Positions 36,901 through 43,909 of a DNA stretch of 64,000 nucleotides are shown here, one piece after another; position 1 is the stretch's first letter; the number at the start of each line of letters is the position of its first letter. The stretch is from contig JAFGRD010000042.1 in assembly GCA_016935315.1 (NCBI GenBank), positions 1 to 64,000 on the forward strand, read 5' to 3'. Source of the DNA: Pirellulales bacterium. GTDB lineage: Bacteria; Planctomycetota; Planctomycetia; Pirellulales; Thermoguttaceae. The notes under the pieces were generated by a model. That model worked only from the letters and a program-made list of their open reading frames with translations. It did no database searches and was not told the DNA's origin. A program made the position numbers and the translations under genes.

Positions 36901-38777
36901 GTCACGTTCAGCCCGGTCGGATTCAGGTTGAATCCCACGCCCGTCGTCACCGGCGTGGACTCGCTGCCGGGAAACGGCAGGACCAAATCGGCATTCTGGA
37001 ACCCCTTCGATTGCACCTCGGGCAGGGCGAAGTCGCCGGCCATGTTGCGGTCGAGACTGCCGACGCGTTCGAGCTTGGAAGGCGGAGCCGGCACGCCGAC
37101 GGCCACGTCCGAGAATTCGGCCGTGCAGAGCGTGCTGTCGTCGTGCGACGTGACGGCCAGTCCGACGTAGACCGTCGCGTTCATCGTGATCGTCTGCGAC
37201 CCGACCAGGTACCAGTTGGCCCCGTCCTCGGACCGATACCCGCGGAATTCGTTGCCCTCGCGGACCAGTTTGACCCAGTACGGCGCCGAGTAGCCGGCCT
37301 GCGTGGAATGGCCGCTGACGTCTCCGGTGGCGGTGCGATACTGAAACGACACGCCGTTGCCGGGCGTCACAACGGTCATGGCGTGCTTGCTGTCGGCGTT
37401 GAGCGTTTCACGGATCATCACGCCGGCCTTCGCCCAACTGTTGGTGTTCTCCACACTGAGCACCTTGGCTACGACCTCGCTGTCGCCGGTCATGGTCTGG
37501 TAGACGTAGTGGAAACGGTCGTAGCGGTCCCAGATGTCGTTCCCGCTGCCTTCCACCGTATGCGTGTCGCTGCCGGCGTTGTACGAGGAGGAGCCGGTCC
37601 AGCCGGGATCGCCGATGTCGGTGCTCGGGTTGCTCGTCTGCCAGCCGTTGGTCATGCCGCTGGGGCTTACGCCGCTCCATTGGCTGCCGACTTGGACGTT
37701 GCTGAATCCGCCGACGCTTACGTTGAGGCTCTGAATCTGTGCCTCGGTGTATCCCCAAGGGAGGAAGTCGGCCACCTGGCCCTGGCCATCGACGATCATG
37801 ACCCAGCCGCGAGTCGAATCCCACGCGATGTCGCGGCCCCAGTAGTGATCGGTGGGGCTATCCGTCTTGTAGAGGACCTGTCCGGCGGCCATCGTGTCGG
37901 GAAGCGTCCACACGGTAGCGTTGACCGAATTGACGTTGCCGGTCGTTCCGTTGTTCACGGCCACGAGCCACCCCGCCGTGTCAATCTCCCGGTTCCAGAG
38001 GTTTTGGATCTCGAGCCAATCCGTGCCGCCGTTGTCGATTTCGGTAATCCTCAGCCCCGAATCGCCCGTGCCGATGTCGTCCGTCCAATCCGAATCGTCG
38101 TACGTGCGCGAGGTCCAATTCTCGCCGGCGTCGCTGCTGGTCGGCACCCGGTAGCTCATCTCCGCCCGCTCGGGCACGAATGTGCTGATGTGCTGCGTAA
38201 TGCCGTAAGAGACGTTTGTGTGTTGGTTGGGGTATTCGGGCACGTACTCGTGGGAGACGGTCACGCCGTTGGGCAGTACCAAGGCCAGGTACTCACCGCC
38301 GCCGTCAAGCTGGAAATTGGTGTGCAGGTAGCCCGCCGAGTCCAGATACGGATTGGCCGGATTCTCCACCTGGCTGCGTCCATCGGAGGCAAACACGACC
38401 AGATAGTCGCCGGGATCGAGCGAGGTCGAAGGCGAGGTCGGAAACTGCCATCTCGTGAGGTTCATCCGGTCGTCGGTCAAGTACCAGCCGTTGAGGTTGA
38501 CCGTCGTGTCCGTCGGATTGTGGATTTCGATCCAGTCGGACGAGTTGTTGTCGCCGTCGGCCAAGCCGAGGTAATCGCCGTTGTCGTCGTAGCCGAAATC
38601 GTTGACTGCCAGGAACTCGCTGATGATCAGCGGCCCGGCGTCCAGCACCAGCCTTGGCTCGAGCGGTTCATACGCGAGACGATGGTCGCTCGCAATCCTC
38701 GAACCGCTGCCCTGCGCCTTGCGGCGAAATAGCGTCTGACTCGCCCCGGACACCTTTTTGGCAAAGCCGCGTAACAT
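30960..38777 (-). CDS. Giant secreted lamin-tail/PA14-like/CotH/dockerin-like protein (2605 aa)
   Basis: The ATG at 38777 has GGAGG five bases upstream, so the longer open frame is not used. YEPLEPRLVLDAG near residue 40 is the LEPR-XLL-type motif. Lamin-tail domains begin near 51, 241, 1811, 1993 and 2143. Also present are a concanavalin/DUF1349-like segment (~405-563), a PA14-like domain (~616-780), a chitobiase-like TTDGSTPT segment (~983), a CotH kinase-like domain (~1163-1513; FFVHDAEHIM near 1395), and a jelly-roll module. The shared C-terminal module occupies ~2321-2540. PA14 and the lectin-like segment suggest carbohydrate binding. It is probably secreted and surface-attached; enzymatic activity is unproven. 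Confidence 0.88.
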   Translation of the reverse strand: MLRGFAKKVSGASQTLFRRKAQGSGSRIASDHRLAYEPLEPRLVLDAGPLIISEFLAVNDFGYDDNGDYLGLADGDNNSSDWIEIHNPTDTTVNLNGWYLTDDRMNLTRWQFPTSPSTSLDPGDYLVVFASDGRSQVENPANPYLDSAGYLHTNFQLDGGGEYLALVLPNGVTVSHEYVPEYPNQHTNVSYGITQHISTFVPERAEMSYRVPTSSDAGENWTSRTYDDSDWTDDIGTGDSGLRITEIDNGGTDWLEIQNLWNREIDTAGWLVAVNNGTTGNVNSVNATVWTLPDTMAAGQVLYKTDSPTDHYWGRDIAWDSTRGWVMIVDGQGQVADFLPWGYTEAQIQSLNVSVGGFSNVQVGSQWSGVSPSGMTNGWQTSNPSTDIGDPGWTGSSSYNAGSDTHTVEGSGNDIWDRYDRFHYVYQTMTGDSEVVAKVLSVENTNSWAKAGVMIRETLNADSKHAMTVVTPGNGVSFQYRTATGDVSGHSTQAGYSAPYWVKLVREGNEFRGYRSEDGANWYLVGSQTITMNATVYVGLAVTSHDDSTLCTAEFSDVAVGVPAPPSKLERVGSLDRNMAGDFALPEVQSKGFQNADLVLPFPGSESTPVTTGVGFNLNPTGLNVTVIKAKDGVTIDSLAAAESLIADPGQQEWIEAEIAETINYFNTGSDGHYGGNVPYPGTVIGTDTDNFVIEVTATVLIPSAGEWTFGVNSDDGFGLTLTNGVDMFSVSYPGPRGPGDTFGVFNVTDPGSYDMRLVVYEQGGGAEAELFAAPGSHDTFNADAFDLVGDMANGGLLVTGFGGAVQTNVEEEMHGQNASLWMRIPFEVEDPSTLNSLQLQMKYNDGYIAYLNGQEVARRNFTGIAQWNSHATTQRTYEQSAVYESVNVTAYVHRLIPGTNVLAIQGMNYSASDDDFLILPMLVGTHTGDVQRFFTEPSPGEANGAGYIDFVEDTQFSVDRGFFQEPFQLEITTSTPGATIRYTTDGSTPTETNGAVYSGPLTINKTTVLRAAAFKTDYYPTNTDTQTYLFLSDVVTQSPNGEAPAGWPAGSVNGQSMEYGMDPAIVNDSTWGPQMLDALTAIPTMSLVTDLDNLLDPGSGIYVNAYGDGIDWERPASLELIYPDNPQGPGFPDGIEVDDGQGGLRLEFPGGMQEGFQIDMGLRIRGGYSRSGGNPKHAFRFFFRNEYGAGKLNYPLFGDTGVDSFDKVDLRTSQNYSWSYANDSANAMCRDVWARDSQGQADQPYTRSRYYHLYIDGQYWGLYQTQERAEAAYGESYFGGDRDEYDTIKVTDGYNIHATDGTIDAWRQVWDLANLGFETDAKYHYIQGQNPDGTRNPGYPALIDVDNLIDYMIQVFYDGDRDAPISNFLGNESPNNWYGVRNRNGEEGFKFFVHDAEHIMSRGLDDRTGPFPAGDTFEKSNPQWVHQKMMDNPDYRLRFADRAHERLLNDGLLTTANAIARFQERVAQIDMAIIAESARWGSSSLNKSTWQNTINYEINSFFPGRAERILEQLKVTRLRNGTLAPLYPGVDAPAFSQHGGQVPSGFDLAMFSLGSTTYQDTVVVPEFTQAKYLVPTNNNLGTTWTAWGFSDASWSSGTTGFGYEDSPADYSGLITTRVRPAETDPGATSILVRKTFTVDDLGDIDRLTLRMKYDDGYVAYLNGQEVARRNVSGTPAWNSSASNHPDDQAVVFEDVDISDHIDKLVPGSHNVLAIHAINTSAGSSDMLISPELVVRKLVFDPDGPDIYYTTDGSDPRSSAGTPSTSAVLYGGSPITLLQSHLIQARTYQGGQWSALNKAHFYVDQQATAENLVISEINYHPYDPTPAEIASGHTDADDFEFIELKNVSGDTIDLTGAEFTFGIEFDFDDADVLTLAPGEYVVVVANEAAFAQRYDTAGMLIAGQYTGTLDNGGERVMLMDWTGERIHSFEYNDSGNWPGRADGGGSSLELIDPAAVPHTRPERPTYLEDGDHWRSSAEYGGSPGTAGSGPVGDVVVNEVLSHTDPPLTDTIELHNTTGNPIDVGGWYLSDSNGNYLKFRVPDGTTIAADGYIVFDEDDFNPTPLTPGPNDFALDGAHGDDVWLLEADAAGKPMRFVDHVDFPAAANGESFGRWPNGTGDLYPMITRTLDPADGANSGPRVGPVVISEIHYNPSVAFDDDALEFVEIYNPTVATVDLTGWRIRKGIDFDFAAGTELAPHTALVIVPFDLGDTDKLVAFRTAYGIDASVPLVGGYAQKLDDGGERVQLQRPDAPPANEPWFTPYLVEDEVRYDDQLPWPAEADGGGLSLNRAGKELWGDGAGNWTPAVPTPGEAPLLAASGVAGRYVFYNCSAFDGNNASANVADDDAIAVDKTALLPGETATFANYTCYSRGINGIMIDIEGLPTFAALGSDDFEFRVGNSNTPSTWAVAADPSLISVRSGAGIGGSDRVTLIWPDYAIARQWLQVTMLPTDDTALDAADVFYFGNAVGEAGNSTLDAKVNASDMLLARNNPRNFLNPAPVDFHYDFNRDARVNATDMLIARNNQTHFLNALKLITVPGTKVAVGKASFRDAVLSPAGKQDAADRDASPAESDWVYAIEELTAGGQHSGKDSSKEATDQILATYGI
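31165..31815 (-). repeat. C-terminal shared module, copy 4 (dockerin-like)
   Basis: Fourth copy, running from AGRYVFYNCSAFDG to LKLITVP. The loop pattern is the same as in the other copies: the first dockerin-like loop lacks the initial Asp and the second is complete. Confidence 0.8.
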
Positions 38778-39027
38778 GAGAACCTCCATTGCCTTTCTGC
38801 CCGCCCGCCCAGACACAACGGCACACCGGACCGCGGAGCAACACGTCGCACGTATAGATGACAAAAAGTCCGTTCCGATGGAGCACACCAGACAACCAGG
38901 ACCCGAATCGCCGGCCCGGCCATTGATCTGCACTGCGCAGTTCCGAATGCGCCCGGCAGGGCTCGGACAAGACGCACAAACGGCAAGCCCGTCTCGACCC
39001 ATCCACCCTGCGGAAGTCTACCTGCTC

Positions 39028-39056
39028 ATTATGGCAGAAAGCCCCTGCGCATGCAA
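39028..39056 (-). promoter_or_regulatory. Sigma-70-like promoter of the 2605-aa lamin-tail gene
   Basis: On the minus strand: TTGCAT (39056-39051), a 17-bp spacer, CATAAT (39033-39028). Transcription would start near 39021, giving a ~244-nt leader, close in length to that of the gene at 632. Confidence 0.72.
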
Positions 39057-39160
39057 GTTTTTCGTTAGATTCCCAGGACTTCTTGCATAGTGCTAATGCG
39101 GGGGTGGGCCGCAAGGCCAGGCATCCTAGCGAGGGGGGCGGCCTGGCTGCCACTCCGGCG

Positions 39161-39182
39161 GCGGCGCAACCCCTTGCGCCGC
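39161..39182 (-). terminator. Perfect 9-bp hairpin downstream of the P-loop ATPase gene
   Basis: GCGGCGCAA and TTGCGCCGC enclose CCCC, 54 bp past the stop codon of the minus-strand ATPase gene. It could end the polysaccharide/membrane transcript. No T-run follows, so termination is uncertain. Confidence 0.4.
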
Positions 39183-39236
39183 AATGCACTCGGCTCTGAA
39201 GAACGCCCCACCCGTTCGTATGCAGGCCCTGGAGAA

Positions 39237-40727
39237 TCAGCCGGCACCCTCGCCGCGTTCCATGGCCTCTTGGTCGCGCCGGTACAGGGCCAGGACCGAT
39301 TCGAACGTCCCGCTGGGAATCTTCCAGACGGGGTTTTCGTCGCTATGGGCGTTGCAGTGGGTGGTAAACAGCCGGTACATGAACTTGAACAGGTGCCGCG
39401 GTACCCGCAATGTGCCGAAGGCGTCCATCAGTCGCCGCTTGTCGATCGATTCCTCGAACATCTCGGACAGCGCAGGTGCGTTTCCTTCAGCGGCACACGC
39501 CTTCACCCGGGCATTGGCCACGTCGTAGAGCGAGGCCCCGGTCCAATCGAGGGAGCGGATCAGATTCTGCTTGTCGAGTCGGGCGCGCTGGTGGAAGTCG
39601 CGATCCTCGCGCTCGATCAACCGCTCCAACTCGCTCGGCAACAGCAGCTTCATTCCCAGCCCCGGATGTTTGAGGAACTTGTTGTCGAGCATGGGCCAGA
39701 CCAGCGCCCGCATCCGTTCCGGCGAGCCGTTGATCAGATACGGCTCGTCCACCCGATCGACCAGCACGAGAATCCCCTCGAAACGCAGCGAGCGCAGGCC
39801 CCCTTGCAGCTTACCCAACAGCTCGTAGCGATCGTCGGTCCGCTGCTGGTCGGGCAGCGGCTGACCGACAATCTGCCCTCCGGTGAAACTCAACAGCACG
39901 CGGCGCAACAGGTTCGTGTTGTGATTGAGCGCACGGGTGTTGCGCCGGATGCGCCGGGCTTTCCAAGACCACCTCAGGAATCGCCAGAGGCGAGGTCCCC
40001 AGCCGGCCAGGACGGCCAGGTAGGGCCAGATCGTCAACAGCCACTTCCACTGGCCCAGCGACACAATCAGCGCGAGCACGGCCAGCGCGGCCACGATGCC
40101 AACCGCCCAGTCCCATTTGCTGCGCCAGGTCGAAAAGCCCAGCTTCCGCCGAAGCTGATGCCAGCGCTGGACGCGATTCTCGGCGGTCGACTGATCGTAA
40201 CATGCCGCCAGCAAGAGCACGTCGCGCACTCCCGCCGCATCGAGCGCCTCGACGGGAAGCGGTTCGTCGCGTGCGGCCGGGTGCCGAGCCTGCTTCACTT
40301 CCAGAACGCGATCCACGAGTTGGGTCACGGCCAGCGACAGGATCGCGTCGATGTGGTCCCACAACCGCCATAACTCCAACAGACGTTCGGGCCGCCGCCG
40401 CCGTCCGGAGAACCGATCGCGGAACCGGTCCAGGAACGGATTGAAGTCGTCGTACTGCACCACGAACACTTGGCCGTCGGGATGGTCGGCGTTGTAGTCG
40501 GTCAGATGGCTGACCATCTGCAGACGAATGGCCGTCTTGCCCGAACCTTTTTCTCCAAACACGACCGATGTGGCCGGCTCCGAAGGATCACCGCAGATTT
40601 TGTCCCAGGTGGGATGGTAGGTGTTGCGGATGCAGTATCCCTTAAACACCAGGTCGGTCTGGGCGTCTTCGTCGGCGAAGGGATTGCTGTGGATCCCGTG
40701 GTGTTCGAGAAACTGCTGGATCTTCAT
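39237..40727 (-). CDS. Membrane-associated P-loop ATPase (KAP/STAND-like)
   Basis: The 496-aa protein starts at an ATG with AAAGG seven bases upstream; the start overlaps the stop of the GYF-domain gene in ATGA, so the two are translationally coupled. Walker A is GEKGSGKT (58-65) and the Walker B-like VLVDRVDE is at 321-328. Two hydrophobic segments (~207-224 and ~228-245) sit between them, so the P-loop and Walker B would face the same side of a membrane hairpin. This layout resembles KAP-family NTPases, in which membrane segments interrupt the P-loop domain. The function is unknown; partnership with the GYF/zinc-ribbon protein is inferred from coupling. Confidence 0.75.
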   Translation of the reverse strand: MKIQQFLEHHGIHSNPFADEDAQTDLVFKGYCIRNTYHPTWDKICGDPSEPATSVVFGEKGSGKTAIRLQMVSHLTDYNADHPDGQVFVVQYDDFNPFLDRFRDRFSGRRRRPERLLELWRLWDHIDAILSLAVTQLVDRVLEVKQARHPAARDEPLPVEALDAAGVRDVLLLAACYDQSTAENRVQRWHQLRRKLGFSTWRSKWDWAVGIVAALAVLALIVSLGQWKWLLTIWPYLAVLAGWGPRLWRFLRWSWKARRIRRNTRALNHNTNLLRRVLLSFTGGQIVGQPLPDQQRTDDRYELLGKLQGGLRSLRFEGILVLVDRVDEPYLINGSPERMRALVWPMLDNKFLKHPGLGMKLLLPSELERLIEREDRDFHQRARLDKQNLIRSLDWTGASLYDVANARVKACAAEGNAPALSEMFEESIDKRRLMDAFGTLRVPRHLFKFMYRLFTTHCNAHSDENPVWKIPSGTFESVLALYRRDQEAMERGEGAG

Positions 40728-41653
40728 CGGCAGACCTTTCCGAATGGTGGATACGCGGCTGTCTGGGCGGGCGTGACACTTTGCCGGGCCCGCGATAGGG
40801 AGGCTCCCGATGCCGGGTCTGGTCCGTCGGTTCCCCCTCCTCGATCGCCGAAGACGACCCAGCCGAAGACGGTGCCCAGGGCGATCACGGCGAAGATCAG
40901 CAGGATAATCATGAGGGTTTGTATATTCCTGGACCGCCGCCGGGCGCTGGCACGACTGCTGCGAGCCGCAGCCGCCCGCGCCACGCTCGTCCCGCCCGGG
41001 GCAATCTCGTCCAGCGGCCCCGCTTGGCGGCCAGCCCCGAGTTGGGCAAACACCTCGGCGGCCTCCTGCCAGTCGCGCCAGCCTTCGCGCCAAACGAGCG
41101 AGTCGACGCCGACCCGCCCCTCGTCGAGCCAGGTTCGCATCACCTCGCCGCTGGCCGGGCCGAATTGACCGCCGGAGGCCGGTCGCACATACCAGACCGC
41201 ATCGCCCGCCTCGGCCAAGGGATCCGCAGCCGCAGGTTGCCTGGCCGATGGGTCCGAGGGAGATGACTTCGTTCGGGCAGCCGGAGACGGCTGTGTCGAA
41301 CTCGTCGAACGAATCGCAGAGGCTTCAGTGCCCCCGGAGGGCGCACTTGCGTTTGGCGGGGTCTGCGCCACGCTGGCCGGCGGCAGACCAGCTTTCGCGG
41401 TCGTCGGCGTTTGGGGCGCGGTGGTCGGCGTTTGGGGCGCGGTGGTCGGCGTTTGGGGCGCGGTGGTCGGCAGACGGCCAGAGCTTCCCCTCTCCGGGGG
41501 GTTGTCTCTAGGTTTGTCCCCTGACGATTCCCGAGTACTCTCGGTCGGAATCTGGATCTTCACACCACAGTATGGACAAATCCCGCGCCTACCCGCCTGG
41601 AATTCCTTGACGTTGAGCTTGTGCCCGTTCGGACAATAAAACCGAATGCCCAT
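40724..41653 (-). CDS. Zinc-ribbon / GYF-like domain membrane protein
   Basis: A 309-aa protein. The N-terminal zinc ribbon has CPNGH (residues 7-11) and CPYC (26-29). A Pro/Thr-rich low-complexity stretch includes a sevenfold-residue repeat. A GYF_2-like domain follows (WYVRP...GQFGP...W-x-EGW, ~150-210), and a single transmembrane helix (TLMIILLIFAVIALG) lies near the C terminus. It is probably an inner-membrane protein with a cytosolic peptide-binding GYF domain that recruits proline-rich partners. Its last bases overlap the start of the membrane ATPase gene. A strong promoter lies 65-100 bp upstream. Confidence 0.75.
   Translation of the reverse strand: MGIRFYCPNGHKLNVKEFQAGRRGICPYCGVKIQIPTESTRESSGDKPRDNPPERGSSGRLPTTAPQTPTTAPQTPTTAPQTPTTAKAGLPPASVAQTPPNASAPSGGTEASAIRSTSSTQPSPAARTKSSPSDPSARQPAAADPLAEAGDAVWYVRPASGGQFGPASGEVMRTWLDEGRVGVDSLVWREGWRDWQEAAEVFAQLGAGRQAGPLDEIAPGGTSVARAAAARSSRASARRRSRNIQTLMIILLIFAVIALGTVFGWVVFGDRGGGTDGPDPASGASLSRARQSVTPAQTAAYPPFGKVCR
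41409..41471 (-). repeat. Three perfect 21-bp tandem repeats (Pro/Thr-rich linker)
   Basis: Three exact 21-bp units encode a seven-residue Pro/Thr/Ala/Gln repeat in the linker of the zinc-ribbon/GYF protein. The exact identity suggests recent slippage, so the copy number probably varies between strains. Confidence 0.9.
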
Positions 41654-41724
41654 GTCGCCGCCAACTCCATCACCTCCGCCCTACCCGAACGGTCGGCTTG
41701 GCTTAGCCCCACAATGACCTCACT

Positions 41725-41752
41725 ATTATACCTTCGCCAAGACCGGGGTGAA
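41725..41752 (-). promoter_or_regulatory. Promoter for the zinc-ribbon/GYF and ATPase gene pair
   Basis: On the minus strand: TTCACC (41752-41747), a 16-bp spacer, and a consensus TATAAT (41730-41725). It gives a leader of about 65 nt before the ATG at 41653. Confidence 0.6.
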
Positions 41753-41780
41753 GAAGTTCCTGCCGCTCGAACTGGGTGGG

Positions 41781-42827
41781 CTATTGGGCGGCCTGCTGCT
41801 CTTCTTCGGCCTCGTGGATGACCTGGGCCACTTCCTGGCGACTGCCCAGATAGTAGCAGATTCCCACCGTGGCGATCATCACGGAGATCAATCGGTAGCC
41901 GAGCGCTACCACGAGGCCTTGACCGGTGGCGATCACCACATTCGGCTCGCGCACGTGTGTGTAGAGGAACTCCAGCACCAGTTCGAACGGTCCCATCGGC
42001 AAGGGCAGCGCGCCGGTCGACGCACTCAACGGCATGACCACGAAGTGCGTGCTCAGCGACAGGTCGTCGCCGGGCAATCCTCGGGCGATCAGATAGACGC
42101 CCGTGGCAAACAGGCTGTGGACCGCAACGCTCATGATTGCAGAGGACGCCAGCACGTATGGCTGACGTCGGTACATCCGCACCGCTCCGATCAGGCTCTC
42201 GATGGCGTGTCCCACGCGGGGTAGGCGACCCAACGCACGGGTTCCCCTTCCGTCCGTGAAGCCGGGCGTCAGCAACAACGCCAGCACGACCGCTCCCGAG
42301 GCCGTCAGCAGATAGGTGGTGTTGCAGATGAACTGAAGTTCGGGCTGCTTCAGACGCCAGAAGCCCGTCACGAAAATCGCCGCCGTGGCGACTACAAAGA
42401 GCATGTACAGCCCGATCATACGATCGACGACCACCGATGCGAACGCCTCGATTCGCCGCTGGCGGTACTCTCGGGCGAGCATCCACCCCTTGAGCAAATC
42501 GCCGCCGACGATTCCCATCGGCGCCAGATTGAACAGGTAGCCGAGAAAGCCGATCCGTAGGGCCTCCGTGAACGGCAGCGGCAGCCGCAACGCCCGCACC
42601 AAACACCACCAGCGAACCAACGTCAGCGTGACCGCCGACGCGCAGAAGACCCAGGCCGCGGCCAGCAGACCCCAGTGCTTGGGCTGGTGGATGAGCTGCT
42701 CGAAGATGTTCTGGCCCGCCTCGTTCTCCGTGCTTACGGCGTCATAGACCAGATAGGCGATGATCGCCACCGAGATGCCGATCTTCAGCAGCATGACCAG
42801 CAGCTTCTTCAACGGTCGGCTCCACAA
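41781..42827 (-). CDS. Flippase-like multi-pass membrane protein (UPF0104 / AglD-MprF TM family)
   Basis: The 348-aa protein has about seven or eight hydrophobic segments. The family landmarks are LAPMGIVGGDLLKG (the P-x-G-x-GGD motif), VVDRMIGL, and a late LPLPMGPFE motif. Relatives are the lysylphosphatidylglycerol synthase transmembrane region and archaeal AglD, linked to lipid or polyprenyl-linked sugar handling. It follows the UbiA-like gene by 24 bp, so a role in flipping a polyprenyl-linked pentose is a reasonable inference. The start is uncertain: TTG at 42827 lacks a clear ribosome site, and an ATG eleven codons in is possible. Confidence 0.78.
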   Translation of the reverse strand: MWSRPLKKLLVMLLKIGISVAIIAYLVYDAVSTENEAGQNIFEQLIHQPKHWGLLAAAWVFCASAVTLTLVRWWCLVRALRLPLPFTEALRIGFLGYLFNLAPMGIVGGDLLKGWMLAREYRQRRIEAFASVVVDRMIGLYMLFVVATAAIFVTGFWRLKQPELQFICNTTYLLTASGAVVLALLLTPGFTDGRGTRALGRLPRVGHAIESLIGAVRMYRRQPYVLASSAIMSVAVHSLFATGVYLIARGLPGDDLSLSTHFVVMPLSASTGALPLPMGPFELVLEFLYTHVREPNVVIATGQGLVVALGYRLISVMIATVGICYYLGSRQEVAQVIHEAEEEQQAAQ

Positions 42828-42851
42828 GGTTGGCGGGCGGCCCCGGCGGGA

Positions 42852-43724
42852 CTACCAGATCCCCAAGCTCCACGTAACGGCCACGATCCACGCGACGGCA
42901 CAGACCTGACTCGAACGGGAAGAGTAGGCAATCTCGACCGGGGAATCCCCGCCGTTGGCGATATTGGCCAGGCGAAGGTAATTGAAGATACCGTAGGCCA
43001 CGAACGGCATCGATGCCATCTCCCGGCCCGGAACCAACACCTTCGAATCGATGCTGTACAACGCGTACGACACCAGGGCGATGCCCGCGCAGATCGTGAT
43101 CGCTTGGTCCAGAAAGGCCTGGCTGTAACCGCGAAGACTCCCCCGGTGGTTGGCGTCCAGCCCGGCCAACAGGTCGGCCCGGCGCTTGGTGAACCCGAGA
43201 AAGAAGGCCAGCGAGGACGTGCACAGCAAGAGCCAGGCCGACGGCACGGCCTCGACCAGGGCACATCCCAGCAACACGCGAATCACGAACCCCGACGAAA
43301 GCAGGAACACGTCGAGCAGCGCGAGGTGCTTCGCGCGCAAGCTGTAGGCGAGGTTCACGGCAACGTACACCAGGAGCAGCCATGCCGCATCGATCCGCCC
43401 CAGGGCTGCGCAGGCCGCCGAACACAAAGCCATGCCGGCCAACAGGAGCACGCCGGCCTGGATTAACGCCACCGAGCCGGGGACCTGCCCGCTGGCGATC
43501 GGACGCTGTCGCTTCTTCGGGTGGAGTCGATCGGCCTCGGCGTCGCAAAGGTCGTTGAGCGTGTAGACCGCCGAATTGACCAGGCAAAACGCCAGCAACC
43601 CCAAGGCGAAGGGGGCCAGACGAAACTCCGCGCCGGCCACGATCGCGAACGGGACCGGCACCAGCACGAACACGTTCTTAATCCAGTCGGCCGGGCGAGC
43701 TAATCGAAACAGGCCGGCCAGCAT
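42852..43724 (-). CDS. UbiA-family prenyltransferase, decaprenyl-phosphate phosphoribosyltransferase-like
   Basis: A 290-aa membrane protein with about eight transmembrane helices. The first Asp-rich motif is NDLCDAEAD (57-65), followed by HPKKRQRPIASG, the signature of the UbiA subgroup that transfers 5-phosphoribose from PRPP to polyprenyl phosphate (Rv3806c type). The YSLRAKHLALLDV loop supports this. The ATG at 43724 has GGGGAG seven bases upstream. Upstream on the same strand are DprE2-like and DprE1-like genes, so together they could make polyprenyl-phospho-arabinose. No obvious phosphatase for the intermediate is encoded nearby. Confidence 0.85.
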   Translation of the reverse strand: MLAGLFRLARPADWIKNVFVLVPVPFAIVAGAEFRLAPFALGLLAFCLVNSAVYTLNDLCDAEADRLHPKKRQRPIASGQVPGSVALIQAGVLLLAGMALCSAACAALGRIDAAWLLLVYVAVNLAYSLRAKHLALLDVFLLSSGFVIRVLLGCALVEAVPSAWLLLCTSSLAFFLGFTKRRADLLAGLDANHRGSLRGYSQAFLDQAITICAGIALVSYALYSIDSKVLVPGREMASMPFVAYGIFNYLRLANIANGGDSPVEIAYSSRSSQVCAVAWIVAVTWSLGIW

Positions 43725-43909
43725 CGACTCTCTCCCCCAAACGAGATGACAGGAGTCTTTCCCCGTGACACTCACCCTACGAATCCTCTCAGCATCACGC
43801 AACCTTATCTGAATAGACTTGCACGATTCCGAGAACCACCGACTTCGCCGCCACCCTTCCGGAGGCGACTCCAAGACGCCGGATTCTCCCCGGAATCACG
43901 CAAGGCCAC

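Larger units (their letters stand above)
38778..39236. other. 459-bp intergenic region: leader, promoter and GC-rich hairpins
   Basis: The left half is the ~244-nt leader of the 2605-aa gene; its promoter is listed separately. The right half has a 7-bp inverted repeat at 39116-39122/39141-39147 and a perfect 9-bp hairpin at 39161-39182. I see no gene or tRNA. Confidence 0.5.

Noticed and set aside
30936-38732. Long + strand open frames (1376 and 1040 codons) opposite the 2605-aa gene
   Set aside because: They lie antisense to a clear coding frame with domain matches; long antisense frames are common in GC-rich DNA and their translations are Arg/Val/Gly-rich without domains.
41409-41471. Short direct repeats as a CRISPR array
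   Set aside because: Units are contiguous, in frame in a coding sequence and have no spacers or cas genes.
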